Positions 42,626 to 51,487 of a stretch of DNA of 64,000 bases are shown here, one piece after another. How positions within the stretch are numbered: the first letter of the stretch is position 1; each line of letters starts with the position of its first letter. This DNA comes from Clostridium sp. CAG:967. Lineage in GTDB: Bacteria; Cyanobacteriota; Vampirovibrionia; Gastranaerophilales; Gastranaerophilaceae. A program made the position numbers and the translations under genes. The notes below the pieces were generated by a model, which made no database searches, was not told the DNA's origin, and saw only the letters and a list, made by a program, of their open reading frames with translations. The stretch covers positions 1 through 64,000 of the forward strand of contig HF991454.1 in assembly GCA_000433095.1 (NCBI GenBank), in the 5' to 3' direction.

Positions 42626-43951
42626 ATGAAAAAAGTTTACATAGAAACAATGGGATGCCAGATGAACAAATCAGATACGGAAAGAATGCTTGGAATGCTT
42701 TCCCATTTTGGTTATGAAGAAACAAAAGAACCTGAACAAGCCGACCTTTTGATGATTAACACCTGTTCAATCCGACAGCTCTCCGAAGACAAAGCTTTCA
42801 GCGCAATCGGAACCTGGGGAAAATGGAAAAAAGACGGGAGAAATATTAAAATCGGCTTTTGCGGATGTGTAGCTCAACAAAAAGCCAATGAAATTTTTAA
42901 ACGTGCACCTTATGTAGACTTTGTCCTCGGTACTCACAAAATTTATGCATTACCTGAAATTATAAAAAAAATTAATAACGGTGAAAGAGTTTGCGAATGT
43001 ACAGAAACACACGCAACAGAAGACAATCTCGCAAACAACTTCCAAATCCAAAGAGTTAAAGGCGTAAATGCCTGGATACCGATTACAGAAGGCTGCAACA
43101 ACTTCTGCACATACTGTATTGTACCTTATACAAGAGGCAGAGAACGCTCAAGACTTCCCGAAACAATTATTAAAGAAACTCAAGATGCATTAAATGCAGG
43201 CTTCAAAGAAATTACACTTCTCGGACAAAACGTAGACAGCTACGGAAAAGACCTGAATAACGGAAGCTACAGACTTGCTGACCTGTTAAAAGATTTGAAC
43301 AAACTGGAAGGTAAATTCAGAATACGTTTTGTAACCTCATACCCGACAGATATAACAGATGAACTTATTGAAACAGCAGTCGAACTCGATAAGGTGTGCG
43401 AATACTTCCACATCCCTATGCAATCAGGAAGCTCTGCCGTCCTAAAAGCAATGAACAGAAGATATGACAGAGAAACTTATGCAACAATTGTTGAAAAAGT
43501 TCGCAAAATGGTTCCGGATGTAACTATCACAAGCGACTTTATTGCAGGTTTTCCCGGAGAAACAGAAGAACAGTTCGTTGAAACCCTTACCGCAATTGAT
43601 GAATTTGAACTGGATTACTCAAATGTAGCAGCATACTCGCCAAGAGAAAAAACTGTTGCCGCTAAATGGGTAGATAAATATATTCCTGAAGATATTAAAA
43701 ACGAAAGGTTTCAACGACTTAACGACAAAGTAAAAGAAAACTGTCTGAAATCAAACCTTAAATACGCAGGCAGAGAGATGGAAGTTCTTGTAGAAAACTT
43801 TTACGAGCACAAAGGTCAAATGATAAATTCGGGCAAGACAAGAAACTTCAAAACAGTCCACATCCCATGCGATAAAGATTTGACAGGCGAATTCGTAAAC
43901 GTAAAGATTACAGGCGCAAAAACCTGGTATCTGAAAGGTGAATTGGTTTAA
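42626..43951 (+). CDS. miaB: tRNA-2-methylthio-N6-dimethylallyladenosine synthase
   Basis: 441 aa, full length. N-terminal UPF0004 domain with cysteines in ETMGCQMNKSD, INTCSIRQLSED and IGFCGCVAQQ binding the auxiliary cluster; radical-SAM motif GCNNFCTYCIVPYTRGRERS (near 155); C-terminal TRAM domain (VLVENFYEHKGQMINSGKTR). It methylthiolates i6A37 of tRNAs that read UNN codons. Monocistronic with a terminator. Confidence 0.94.
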   Translation: MKKVYIETMGCQMNKSDTERMLGMLSHFGYEETKEPEQADLLMINTCSIRQLSEDKAFSAIGTWGKWKKDGRNIKIGFCGCVAQQKANEIFKRAPYVDFVLGTHKIYALPEIIKKINNGERVCECTETHATEDNLANNFQIQRVKGVNAWIPITEGCNNFCTYCIVPYTRGRERSRLPETIIKETQDALNAGFKEITLLGQNVDSYGKDLNNGSYRLADLLKDLNKLEGKFRIRFVTSYPTDITDELIETAVELDKVCEYFHIPMQSGSSAVLKAMNRRYDRETYATIVEKVRKMVPDVTITSDFIAGFPGETEEQFVETLTAIDEFELDYSNVAAYSPREKTVAAKWVDKYIPEDIKNERFQRLNDKVKENCLKSNLKYAGREMEVLVENFYEHKGQMINSGKTRNFKTVHIPCDKDLTGEFVNVKITGAKTWYLKGELV

Positions 43952-44021
43952 CCAAAAGCCACAGGAGAACTTCTAAAAAATTTACCCACGGGGAAGAGCA
44001 AACTTTGTTTGCAAAAAAAAT

Positions 44022-44054
44022 GGCTGAATTTTTCAATTCAGCCTATATTTTTTT
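44022..44054. terminator. bidirectional intrinsic terminator
   Basis: GGCTGAATT / AATTCAGCC stem followed by a long T run. A second palindrome, GCAAACTTTGTTTGC, lies just upstream (43998-44012). Confidence 0.8.
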
Positions 44055-44074
44055 TGGTGAAAAAAATATAAATA

Positions 44075-44593
44075 TTAAGCGTTAACGTCAGTTTTCATAA
44101 CGTTATGCGCAAAACCCGTAAGGAAACCTAATCCTGCACCCGCAACAATAAACGGTGCAAGTGGTCTCTTATTTTTTAACATGAAATGATATGCGCTTGC
44201 AAACTTTCTTGTCATATTTTTAGAAGTAATATCAACGTTTCTGATAATACCTCTGAACTCTTTACCGGCAACAGATTCTTCACCGCCGAGAGCTGCAATT
44301 CTTTTAGCGATATTTTTGTATGAAAAAGCATCTTTTTCTTTGGATTCAATCATCTTGACAAAAACATCCTGCGCTTTTGTTTTAACACCATTAGCAGAAA
44401 ATTCTGCAACTTTAGACTTATTGGTAACCTTTCTGCAATAATTTATCATAGTGCGGCGGCTGATATTATCTTCCTGTTTTGTAACAGGCCATAAATACTT
44501 TAAAGAATATCCCGCTGCTGTTCCTACTGCAGTTGATTTAATAATAGTGTTTAAATTTGAATTTTCGTTTTGTCCTACTGCTCTAACTGTCAT
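44075..44593 (-). CDS. hypothetical protein with terminal hydrophobic segments
   Basis: 172 aa. Mildly hydrophobic helices at both ends (IIKSTAVGTAAGYSLKYL near 18-36, FIVAGAGLGFLTGFAHNVM near 148-166) and a basic helical middle. Similar short glycine/alanine-rich helices occur in phage- or envelope-associated small proteins, but no family can be named. The ATG at 44593 has no strong ribosome site. The 190-bp gap upstream holds GTTGAGCTCAAC and a TTTTGAGC/GCTCAAAA dyad near 44.7 kb, and no gene. Confidence 0.6.
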   Translation of the reverse strand: MTVRAVGQNENSNLNTIIKSTAVGTAAGYSLKYLWPVTKQEDNISRRTMINYCRKVTNKSKVAEFSANGVKTKAQDVFVKMIESKEKDAFSYKNIAKRIAALGGEESVAGKEFRGIIRNVDITSKNMTRKFASAYHFMLKNKRPLAPFIVAGAGLGFLTGFAHNVMKTDVNA

Positions 44594-44783
44594 AGCTAAT
44601 AAACCTTTACTTAACTAATCCACACGTAACATACATCTTACAGGTTGAGTTCTGCAAGTTGAGCTCAACATTGAAAAAACATATATAGCAGATTTACACT
44701 TAAATATTTTGAGCTCTCATCCCGTGAAAACGACATCGGCTCAAAACTGAGTAATTAAATCCACATGGGATGATACCACATAA

Positions 44784-45815
44784 TTATTTTTTTGTCAATA
44801 CTTTTATAAAGTTTAATAACAACATGATAATTACTATCACTAAAATATAGACAAAATAATGTTTAATTGTTTGGCTTCCCATAAACAAAGAAGCAAGAGC
44901 ACCCGCAATAATTGCCACAGATGTCAGAATTACAACGGTCTTCTTTTGAGAAAATCCGGCATGCAGCAATTTATGGTGAATATGTTCTGCATCGGCTACA
45001 AAAGGAGATTTTCCCTTTGAAATTCTTCTCAAAGATGAAAATGTAATATCCATAATAGGTACCGCAAGAACCAAAAATGGCAGCAGAATTGCAAGAGTTG
45101 CAGCTTTCATTACCCCGGTAATTGAAATTGTTGCAAGCAAAAATCCTGAAAACAGAGCACCGCTGTCACCCATAAATATTTTTGCAGGGTTAAAGTTATA
45201 AGTTAAAAACGCAAGCATTGAACCTGCAAGGATAAACCCGATTAATGCGCTTATTGGATTTGAAGGGGTCATCGCAACAGCAATAATTGCAAGAGTAACA
45301 GCGTTAATTGTAACCACAGAACCTGCAAGTCCGTCAACACCGTCAATAAAGTTTAATGCATTACTTATACCAACAATCCACAACAAAGTTATTGGGTATG
45401 AAAATATGCCAATGTCACCTATGAAAGGAACATTATTAATTTGAACGCCCAGAAGATATACAAGGGTTGCAATAGAAACCTGTATAAATAATTTGAATTT
45501 GGCATCAAGATTGTAAATATCATCGACAAGTCCTAACAAAAACATCAAAGAACCGCCGAGCAGAATACCTGACAACAAGCTTCCGTAAGGATAGTAACTC
45601 ATAAACACAAGACATAAAAATGTAAGCATTGTGCTTGACCAGATAGCAACTCCCCCTATGCGTGATATAGGTTTTGTATGAATTTTTCTTTCGTTCGGAA
45701 CGTCAACAAGACCTTCTTTTTTTGAAAAACTTATAACAAGAGGCACAAGACATACCCCGAGTAAATATGCTATTACTGTTCCTAATATATGCGCATGAGT
45801 TAATTTTATCAACAT
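44784..45815 (-). CDS. polyprenyl-phosphate N-acetylhexosamine-1-phosphate transferase (WecA/TagO/Rfe type)
   Basis: 343 aa, polytopic (about ten or eleven membrane helices). Family signatures: GGVAIWSSTM, the VDDIYNLDAKFKL acidic pair, NALNFIDGVDGLAGS, MGDSGALFSGFLL and the HIHHKLLHAGFS motif that marks WecA/TagO rather than MraY. It starts polysaccharide or O-antigen chains on undecaprenyl phosphate on the inner face of the membrane. It follows glyA after 14 bp, so the two are likely co-transcribed. Confidence 0.9.
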   Translation of the reverse strand: MLIKLTHAHILGTVIAYLLGVCLVPLVISFSKKEGLVDVPNERKIHTKPISRIGGVAIWSSTMLTFLCLVFMSYYPYGSLLSGILLGGSLMFLLGLVDDIYNLDAKFKLFIQVSIATLVYLLGVQINNVPFIGDIGIFSYPITLLWIVGISNALNFIDGVDGLAGSVVTINAVTLAIIAVAMTPSNPISALIGFILAGSMLAFLTYNFNPAKIFMGDSGALFSGFLLATISITGVMKAATLAILLPFLVLAVPIMDITFSSLRRISKGKSPFVADAEHIHHKLLHAGFSQKKTVVILTSVAIIAGALASLFMGSQTIKHYFVYILVIVIIMLLLNFIKVLTKK

Positions 45816-45829
45816 ATTATATCCTTAGA

Positions 45830-47068
45830 CTATTTGTAAATTGGGTATTTATTACATAATTTAAGCGAACGTTCTCTTAAATTTTTTAAACCCATTTCAT
45901 TATCTGATGAAAATATTGCAGATGCAATAATTTTTGCAACTTCTGTCATATCTTCTTCTTTAAAGCCTCTTGTAGTAACGGCAGGAGTACCTAATCTTAT
46001 ACCGCTTGTTACAAACGGGCTCTGAGGATCATTCGGTACCGTATTTTTGTTAGCGGTAATCCCAACAAGTTCCAGTACATTAGCCATATCTTTTCCTGTT
46101 TTTCCTGTTTTACGCAAGTCAAGTGTCATCAAATGATTTTCCGTCATACCGCCGACAATATCCATACCTTCATCCATAAGACCTTGAGCAAGCGCTTTTG
46201 CATTCTTAATAATTTGCGCTGCATATTCTTTGAATTCAGGTTTTGAAGCTTCCAACAATGCAACAGCTTTACCCGCAATAATATGTTCCAGAGGACCTCC
46301 CTGCATACCCGGGAAAATCGCTTTGTCAATTCCTTGAGCATGTTCTGCATCACACATTGTAATGCCGCCTCTAGGACCTCTCAAAGATTTGTGGGTAGTT
46401 GTTGTAACAAACTGTGCATAACCTGCAGGCGACGGATGAAGTCCTGCCGCAACAAGTCCTGCAATGTGAGCTATATCAGCTAACAAGTATGCACCGACTT
46501 CATCAGCAATTTCTCTGAATTTTTTGAAATCAATAATTTTAGAATAATTGCTTGCTCCGCAAATAATCAATTTAGGTTTATGTTCGTGAGCCATTTTGCG
46601 CACATCATCGTAATCAATATTGCCGTCTTCATCTACACCGTAACTTTTTACATCAAAGTATAAACCTGAAAAATTAACTGGAGAACCGTGAGAAAGGTGA
46701 CCTCCGTTTGACAAATCCATACCCAGAACTTTATCACCGGGTTTTAAAAGGTACATAAACACAGCCATATTTGCCTGCGCACCGCTGTGAGGCTGAACGT
46801 TGGCATGATCCATTCCGAAAAGTTCGCAAGCACGTTTTTGAGCAAGAGCTTCAATAACATCAACATGTTCACATCCGTTATAAAATCTTTTGGACGGTTT
46901 TCCTTCTGCATATTTGTTTGTCAGAACGCTTCCGCAAGCTTCCATAACTGCTTTTGATGTAATGTTTTCAGAAGCAATAAGCTCAATTGTATTTTGCTGT
47001 CTTTCAAATTCTTTTTCAATTTGTTCAGCAACCTGCGGATCAACTTTTTTTATATTTTCTAAGTTCAT
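45830..47068 (-). CDS. glyA: serine hydroxymethyltransferase
   Basis: 412 aa. N-terminal [19 protein letters not shown] block; PLP Lys in [13 protein letters not shown] (near 226); [20 protein letters not shown]-terminal [15 protein letters not shown]. It interconverts serine and glycine with tetrahydrofolate. No riboswitch-like structure was seen in the about 90 bp upstream. First gene of the glyA-wecA-like pair. Confidence 0.95.
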   Translation of the reverse strand: MNLENIKKVDPQVAEQIEKEFERQQNTIELIASENITSKAVMEACGSVLTNKYAEGKPSKRFYNGCEHVDVIEALAQKRACELFGMDHANVQPHSGAQANMAVFMYLLKPGDKVLGMDLSNGGHLSHGSPVNFSGLYFDVKSYGVDEDGNIDYDDVRKMAHEHKPKLIICGASNYSKIIDFKKFREIADEVGAYLLADIAHIAGLVAAGLHPSPAGYAQFVTTTTHKSLRGPRGGITMCDAEHAQGIDKAIFPGMQGGPLEHIIAGKAVALLEASKPEFKEYAAQIIKNAKALAQGLMDEGMDIVGGMTENHLMTLDLRKTGKTGKDMANVLELVGITANKNTVPNDPQSPFVTSGIRLGTPAVTTRGFKEEDMTEVAKIIASAIFSSDNEMGLKNLRERSLKLCNKYPIYK

Positions 47069-47160
47069 TTAAATACCTCACTTAAGTCACATATCTCGCT
47101 GAAAAAATTATATGTGAAAATGAATTTTATGACAACTTGTTAATGAATGTTATTATATAT

Positions 47161-47886
47161 TTACCATACACCGCCACTCCATTTTTGCTTTAATTCATCA
47201 AACTGCATATGCAGATAATCCATATTATGGTTTCTAACAATCCAAAATCCGCATGACATACCCGCATGCCAGCCATGCTTCGAGCTTACGTCGCAGTAAT
47301 TTGCAGTATCAGTCCACCAGCGACTCGGAGAACCGGGTTTAATACGTTCAGGCTTCATTACATCAAATGAAAACACAAATTGATCTTTTCCAAGTGTATT
47401 AGGTCTTTTCTTACCGTTTAAATCAACAAAAAAATCACCAAAAGCGTGTCCGAGTGCAATACATTCCCCTGACACCAAACTTACCGCAGTATACTTACCA
47501 TTTATCAATTCACCGTCAAAATTTGTTGTATAAGCTTGACCGTCCAGTTCATAAGATTTTTCAGGCATACAATTACCTCTGGATCCTTTTAAAAAAGTTC
47601 CGTTAAGCTGAAAATAAGGCTTTATCATAAAATCATAAAGAGCAGTAGTATCAGCATTATCCCTATCAGGTTTACCGTCATCCTTGTTGGTAGTAATTGT
47701 CACACCTGACCAGTTTTCATACGTTCCGTCTTCATTTTGAACCATACGGTATGCATTTTCCAATAACGAATACACTCGCAGATAAGAAGTCACCCACTGT
47801 TTTTCCTGATGCTTTGCAATCAAAGAGGGCATTGTCATAGCAGCAACAATACCGATAATACCGAGTGTTATTAATACTTCCGCCAA
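47161..47886 (-). CDS. prepilin-like gene without a leader (candidate silent copy)
   Basis: The frame carries the pilin helix LAEVLITLGIIGIVAAMTMP and about 225 further residues with the DLNGKKRPNTLGKD block, but ends WSGGVW and lacks the WHGCFGK tail of its relatives. The only start that does not cut the signal is absent: upstream the frame runs through RRCAFT and GDT, and is then interrupted by TAA near 47946 without ATG, GTG or ribosome site. TTG at 47886 would remove the FT of the processing site. The first 41 bp (47882-47922) match the 132-bp cassette of the 30 and 49 kb genes. It may be a silent cassette, a 5' truncated pseudogene, or use an unusual ATT start. Confidence 0.6.
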   Translation of the reverse strand: MAEVLITLGIIGIVAAMTMPSLIAKHQEKQWVTSYLRVYSLLENAYRMVQNEDGTYENWSGVTITTNKDDGKPDRDNADTTALYDFMIKPYFQLNGTFLKGSRGNCMPEKSYELDGQAYTTNFDGELINGKYTAVSLVSGECIALGHAFGDFFVDLNGKKRPNTLGKDQFVFSFDVMKPERIKPGSPSRWWTDTANYCDVSSKHGWHAGMSCGFWIVRNHNMDYLHMQFDELKQKWSGGVW

Positions 47887-47922
47887 GGTAAACGCACAAC
47901 GACGAATACCAACCGTATCCCC
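47882..47922 (-). repeat. 41-bp partial prepilin cassette
   Basis: Matches the first 41 bp of 30061-30192 with one mismatch and then diverges abruptly, which looks like a recombination joint. Confidence 0.75.
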
Positions 47923-48018
47923 AATAAATATAATACCTTTTTATTATATCAATTTATTATAAAGATTTCAATATTTTAGTTAAATTATGATAAACTAAAA
48001 TCAAAGGAGGATTAATAT

Positions 48019-48396
48019 ATGAAATTTGTACATGTAATGATTAGAGTAAAAGACATTGACGATTCAATGAGATTTTATACTGAACTTCTTGATTTGAACA
48101 GAACAGGGGAAGTAAAACTTGATGATTGCACTTTATACTATTTAAGCGATGAAGACGGTCAAACTCAAATTGAATTGACACACAATGCAGAAACACCCGA
48201 AAACGGTTATGAAAACGGCAATGCTTTCGGACACCTCGCTTTTGAAACAAAATCTATGGATGAATTTACAAAAAGAATGGAAACAATGGGGTATAAATAT
48301 CTTTATGAACCTTATTTCATGCCTGAAGTTAATATGCACATTGCATTCTTAAAAGATCCGGATGGAAACGAAATTGAAATTATGGCAAAACAATAA
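48019..48396 (+). CDS. glyoxalase I family protein (lactoylglutathione lyase-like)
   Basis: 125 aa, VOC-superfamily fold in two beta-alpha-beta3 modules. Metal ligand candidates are H5 (KFVHVMIRVKDIDDSMRFYT), E in QTQIELTHN, H in FGHLAFET and E in PDGNEIEIM: the H/E/H/E set of Ni- or Zn-dependent glyoxalase I. It would detoxify methylglyoxal-thiol adducts. Strong AAAGGAGG. Monocistronic with its own terminator. Confidence 0.87.
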   Translation: MKFVHVMIRVKDIDDSMRFYTELLDLNRTGEVKLDDCTLYYLSDEDGQTQIELTHNAETPENGYENGNAFGHLAFETKSMDEFTKRMETMGYKYLYEPYFMPEVNMHIAFLKDPDGNEIEIMAKQ

Positions 48397-48424
48397 AAAA
48401 AACGGGGATTAACCCCGTTTTTTA
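48397..48424. terminator. bidirectional intrinsic terminator
   Basis: AAAACGGGG / CCCCGTTTT with a five-base loop, between the glyoxalase and the prepilin gene; the prepilin stop codon lies in its T run. Confidence 0.85.
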
Positions 48425-49239
48425 ATATGTCATCTGCCAGTTATCATTCAAAATTTTTCCAAAACAGCCATGCCATTCTGAACTATTATTTCCGATGCAG
48501 GCTCTTGTATAATTTTGTTCTCTTTGTTCTTTTGTAAGAGGTGCAGCTGCATTAGCCCAGTTAAGGTTATTTGCATCCTCAATATCTTCTAATGCCAAAT
48601 CATCAATAACACCGTTAGTATAAAGATACAATGAAAATGCATCTCTACCATATATATTAGGACCTTTTGACCCATTTATATCAACAACAAATTGTAAAAT
48701 TTCGTTTTGTCCCATAGCTACTCCTATTGAAGCTCCGCTTGCAAGAACCATACAATTATTTTTACAACTAAATTTTGAGCTTACACCTGAAAGTTTTTTA
48801 TAGGATGCCGAAAAACAAGGAGTTTGTGTCGTTCCGCAATCCTGTACAACATTAAAATATTTTTTAAAAAACGAACCGTAATCACTGATTGAGGTCAATC
48901 CTGCTTCCCTGAGGCTGACCGCATTACTGTCGGTTTGATAACGAATTAAGGCCTGATTTAGTTCGTTATAAACCTTATGAAGCTGTGTAACATAAGACTG
49001 TCTTTGATAATTCTGCATCAAAGAAGGAACTGTCATCGCAGATACAACTCCGATAATGCCGAGCGTGATTAATACTTCCGCCAAGGTAAACGCACAACGA
49101 CGAATAACAAACGTATCCCCCTTCTTTTCGATACTCAATCGAAAAGCGGGGTCCCTGTGCGTAGCACCTCCGGCAAGCGTAAAACCCTTACTACGGGAGC
49201 TTAAACGGTTGCCCCCCCCCCGTGACTAAATTTTTCCAT
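48422..49239 (-). CDS. poly-G prepilin gene 3 (out of frame at ten G; putative phase-OFF)
   Basis: AAAGGAGCAAAAAT precedes ATG at 49239-49237; six codons (MEKFSH), then ten G. The frame then reads GCA-ACC-GTT-TAA and stops, exactly as in gene 2. With 11 G it continues GGGGNRLSSRSKGFTLAGG, through the cassette, to CAFTLAEVLITLG and the prepilin body (VDINGSKGPNIYGRD, tail WHGCFGKILNDNWQMTY). The body differs clearly from genes 1 and 2, so switching would change the protein displayed. Likely an inner-membrane prepilin exported and assembled by the type IV/II machinery, which is not in the window. Confidence 0.78.
49080..49211 (-). repeat. 132-bp 5' prepilin cassette, copy 2
   Basis: 129 of 132 bases identical to 30061-30192. 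It contains the same CTTTTCGAT/ATCGAAAAG dyad and encodes the same insert between the two FTLA sites. Confidence 0.85.
49212..49221 (-). repeat. G10 homopolymer in prepilin leader
   Basis: Ten C on the plus strand, six codons after the ATG at 49239. Confidence 0.9.
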
Positions 49240-49328
49240 ATTTTTGCTCCTTTCAATATAATACCTTTTTAATTATAACTATATTTCTAAAAATTTTCAA
49301 TATTTGAAAGGATTTTTTACTTGCTTTA

Positions 49329-49337
49329 TGGTATAAT
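49329..49337 (+). promoter_or_regulatory. extended -10 promoter of the hydrogenase cluster
   Basis: TGGTATAAT (TGn plus perfect TATAAT) about 50 bases before the first hydrogenase-cluster ATG; no strong -35. Confidence 0.5.
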
Positions 49338-49385
49338 CTAAAGTAAAATATTAATATCAAAAGAGTAGTCTGAATGAGGTAGTTT

Positions 49386-49631
49386 ATGCCAAAGTTAAAT
49401 ATAACAGTATGTATGGGTAGTTCTTGTTTTGCACGAGGAAATCAACAGAACCTGGAATTTCTGGAAGCTTATATACAGGCTCACGATATTGATGCCGATA
49501 TTGAATTATCAGGCGCAAGATGCGAAAACAAATGTGCGTTCGGTCCTAACATTATTATTAACGGTGTAGAATACCACAGCGTTGACGAAAATAAAATTAA
49601 AGATATTTTAGAAAAACTGCTGAATGAATAA
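49386..49631 (+). CDS. thioredoxin-like [2Fe-2S] ferredoxin (hydrogenase-associated), first copy
   Basis: 81 aa. Thioredoxin-like ferredoxin with the four-cysteine pattern CMGSSCFARG and ARCENKCAFGP (C-x4-C ... C-x3-C), as in the C-terminal part of NuoE/HydC/HndA. It probably carries electrons to or from the hydrogenase downstream. It begins the cluster, 34 bases before the large sensory-type hydrogenase, and a paralogue lies at 52667. Confidence 0.87.
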   Translation: MPKLNITVCMGSSCFARGNQQNLEFLEAYIQAHDIDADIELSGARCENKCAFGPNIIINGVEYHSVDENKIKDILEKLLNE

Positions 49632-49665
49632 AAATAAAAATTTCTGCTAACCTGAAGGAGTTTAA

Positions 49666-51372
49666 ATGAATAACAATTATCCTGTATACACTTTAACAAA
49701 TGAATGCCATGACTGTTACAAATGTATCAGAGAATGTCCTGTTAAAGCTATTAAAATAGAAAACGGACACGCTTCTGTTATCCCTGAAAAATGTATAGCT
49801 TGCGGTAATTGTGTAAAAGCTTGCCCTTCAAATGCAAAAAGGGTTAGAAGCGATATTGACAAGGCAAAAAATTTAATCCTTGCACAAAAAGATGTTTACG
49901 TTTCTCTTGCACCTTCCTGGAGAGCATCTTTTGAAAATTCCGCACAAAAAATGATTGCCCTTTTAAAACAACTCGGGTTTAAAGATGTATCAGAAACAGC
50001 ACTCGGAGCACAGGAAGTATCTATTAAAACAGCACAAATGCTTAACAGTTCTGAAAAAGGTCTGTTCATTTCAAGTGCATGTCCTGTAATAGTAGATTAC
50101 ATAAGACTTTACAAACCCGAATACACAAAATATATTACACCGTTGGGTTCTCCTCTCATGACACACGCTAAAATGCTCAAAGAAACCTATGGTGAAGATA
50201 TTTCTATAGTATTCATAGGTCCTTGTATCGGTAAGAAAAACGAAGTTACATATTCAGGATTATTTGATGTTGCTCTTACTTTTGAAGAATTGAGAATGTG
50301 GTTTAACGATGCAATCGTTGATATTTCAAAAGTTGCAAAAGACAGCAGCTACCAGTTTGTGCCCGAATCAGCTTATGAAGGAACATTATACCCGATTGAC
50401 GGCGGTATGAACGAAACAATAAAAAAATCAGGAGTAAATGATAATGTACAGCTGCTTGAAGTATGCGGATTACATTCACTTGAAAGAGCTTTAAAAAATT
50501 TGGATGTTGAAAAATTTGACAAAACAATATTTATAGAAGCTCTTGCATGTGACGGCGGATGTGTCGGAGGTCCTTGTATTTCATCTGAAAAAGCAGGTAT
50601 TACAATGGTATCTGATATTTTAACAAAAGAGAAAAAACGTGACAAAATACCTGAACAGCCAAAAGTCGTTGTAGATTACAAAATCGAACCTAGAAAAGTT
50701 GTTAATTCTGATTACCCTATTGAAGCAATAATAAGCACTTTGAAAAAAATCGGCAAACACACTGTAGATGATGAGCTAAACTGCGGAGGCTGCGGTTATG
50801 CAACCTGCCGTGACCTTGCAAAAGCTTTGCTTGACGGTGATGCTGAAACATCTATGTGCGTTTCATATATGAGAAAAATTGCAATGCGTAAAGCAGCTGC
50901 AATGATCAGATGCATGCCTGCGGCTGTTGTTATGGTTGATAATAATATGAATATACTTGAAGCCAATGACAGCTTCATGAAAATGTTCACCGGTGATATG
51001 TATGATGTATTCAAAACAAGACCTGACGGGCTTACAGGTGCAGCAATAGACAGAATTGTAGACTTTTCAGACATATTCAAAACAATATTAAAAACCGGAA
51101 AAGATTTACATAAGGAACGTTATCATACCAAAAACCGTCTATATGATATATCGGCATTTACGATTGAAGAAAACGAGATTGTAGGTGCGGTTATCACTGA
51201 CGTAACTTCAACAGAAACAAACAGAGAAAAAATATCTCAAAAAGCTCATGAAGTTATTTCAAAAAATATCTCAATTGTTCAGGAAATCGCCTGTCTTTTG
51301 GGAGAACACATGGTTGAAACAGAAACACTGTTGAGTTCAATCGCAGAAGATTACGACGAGAAGGAAGCGTAG
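49666..51372 (+). CDS. [FeFe] hydrogenase with 4Fe-4S and PAS domains (sensory, group C/D type)
   Basis: 568 aa. N-terminal two [4Fe-4S] clusters (CHDCYKCIRECP and CIACGNCVKACP). H-cluster domain with variant motifs SSACP (L1), GPCIGKKNE (L2) and EALACDGGCVGGPC (L3). Then an extra Fe-S module (LNCGGCGYATCRDLAKALLD) and a PAS domain (AAVVMVDNNMNILEANDSFM). The Ser/Ala substitutions in L1 and the PAS domain mark the sensory class, expected to sense H2 rather than turn it over fast. It is followed by a SpoIIE-type phosphatase and a catalytic-type hydrogenase, the typical signalling arrangement. GGAG precedes the ATG. Confidence 0.9.
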   Translation: MNNNYPVYTLTNECHDCYKCIRECPVKAIKIENGHASVIPEKCIACGNCVKACPSNAKRVRSDIDKAKNLILAQKDVYVSLAPSWRASFENSAQKMIALLKQLGFKDVSETALGAQEVSIKTAQMLNSSEKGLFISSACPVIVDYIRLYKPEYTKYITPLGSPLMTHAKMLKETYGEDISIVFIGPCIGKKNEVTYSGLFDVALTFEELRMWFNDAIVDISKVAKDSSYQFVPESAYEGTLYPIDGGMNETIKKSGVNDNVQLLEVCGLHSLERALKNLDVEKFDKTIFIEALACDGGCVGGPCISSEKAGITMVSDILTKEKKRDKIPEQPKVVVDYKIEPRKVVNSDYPIEAIISTLKKIGKHTVDDELNCGGCGYATCRDLAKALLDGDAETSMCVSYMRKIAMRKAAAMIRCMPAAVVMVDNNMNILEANDSFMKMFTGDMYDVFKTRPDGLTGAAIDRIVDFSDIFKTILKTGKDLHKERYHTKNRLYDISAFTIEENEIVGAVITDVTSTETNREKISQKAHEVISKNISIVQEIACLLGEHMVETETLLSSIAEDYDEKEA

Positions 51373-51487
51373 CCGCTTCACCCGTCATACAGACAGTGCA
51401 TAAAACTTTAAAAGTCTAAACTAAAGAAGAAGCTCAACCGCTTCAACCGCCACCCGGGTTTTACATAAATCCGCAATTGAGGAAACT

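Noticed and set aside
44600..44780. Possible riboswitch or tRNA in the gap upstream of the 172-aa gene
   Set aside because: Only short dyads (GTTGAGCTCAAC and similar) are present; no cloverleaf, T-loop or known riboswitch core could be built.
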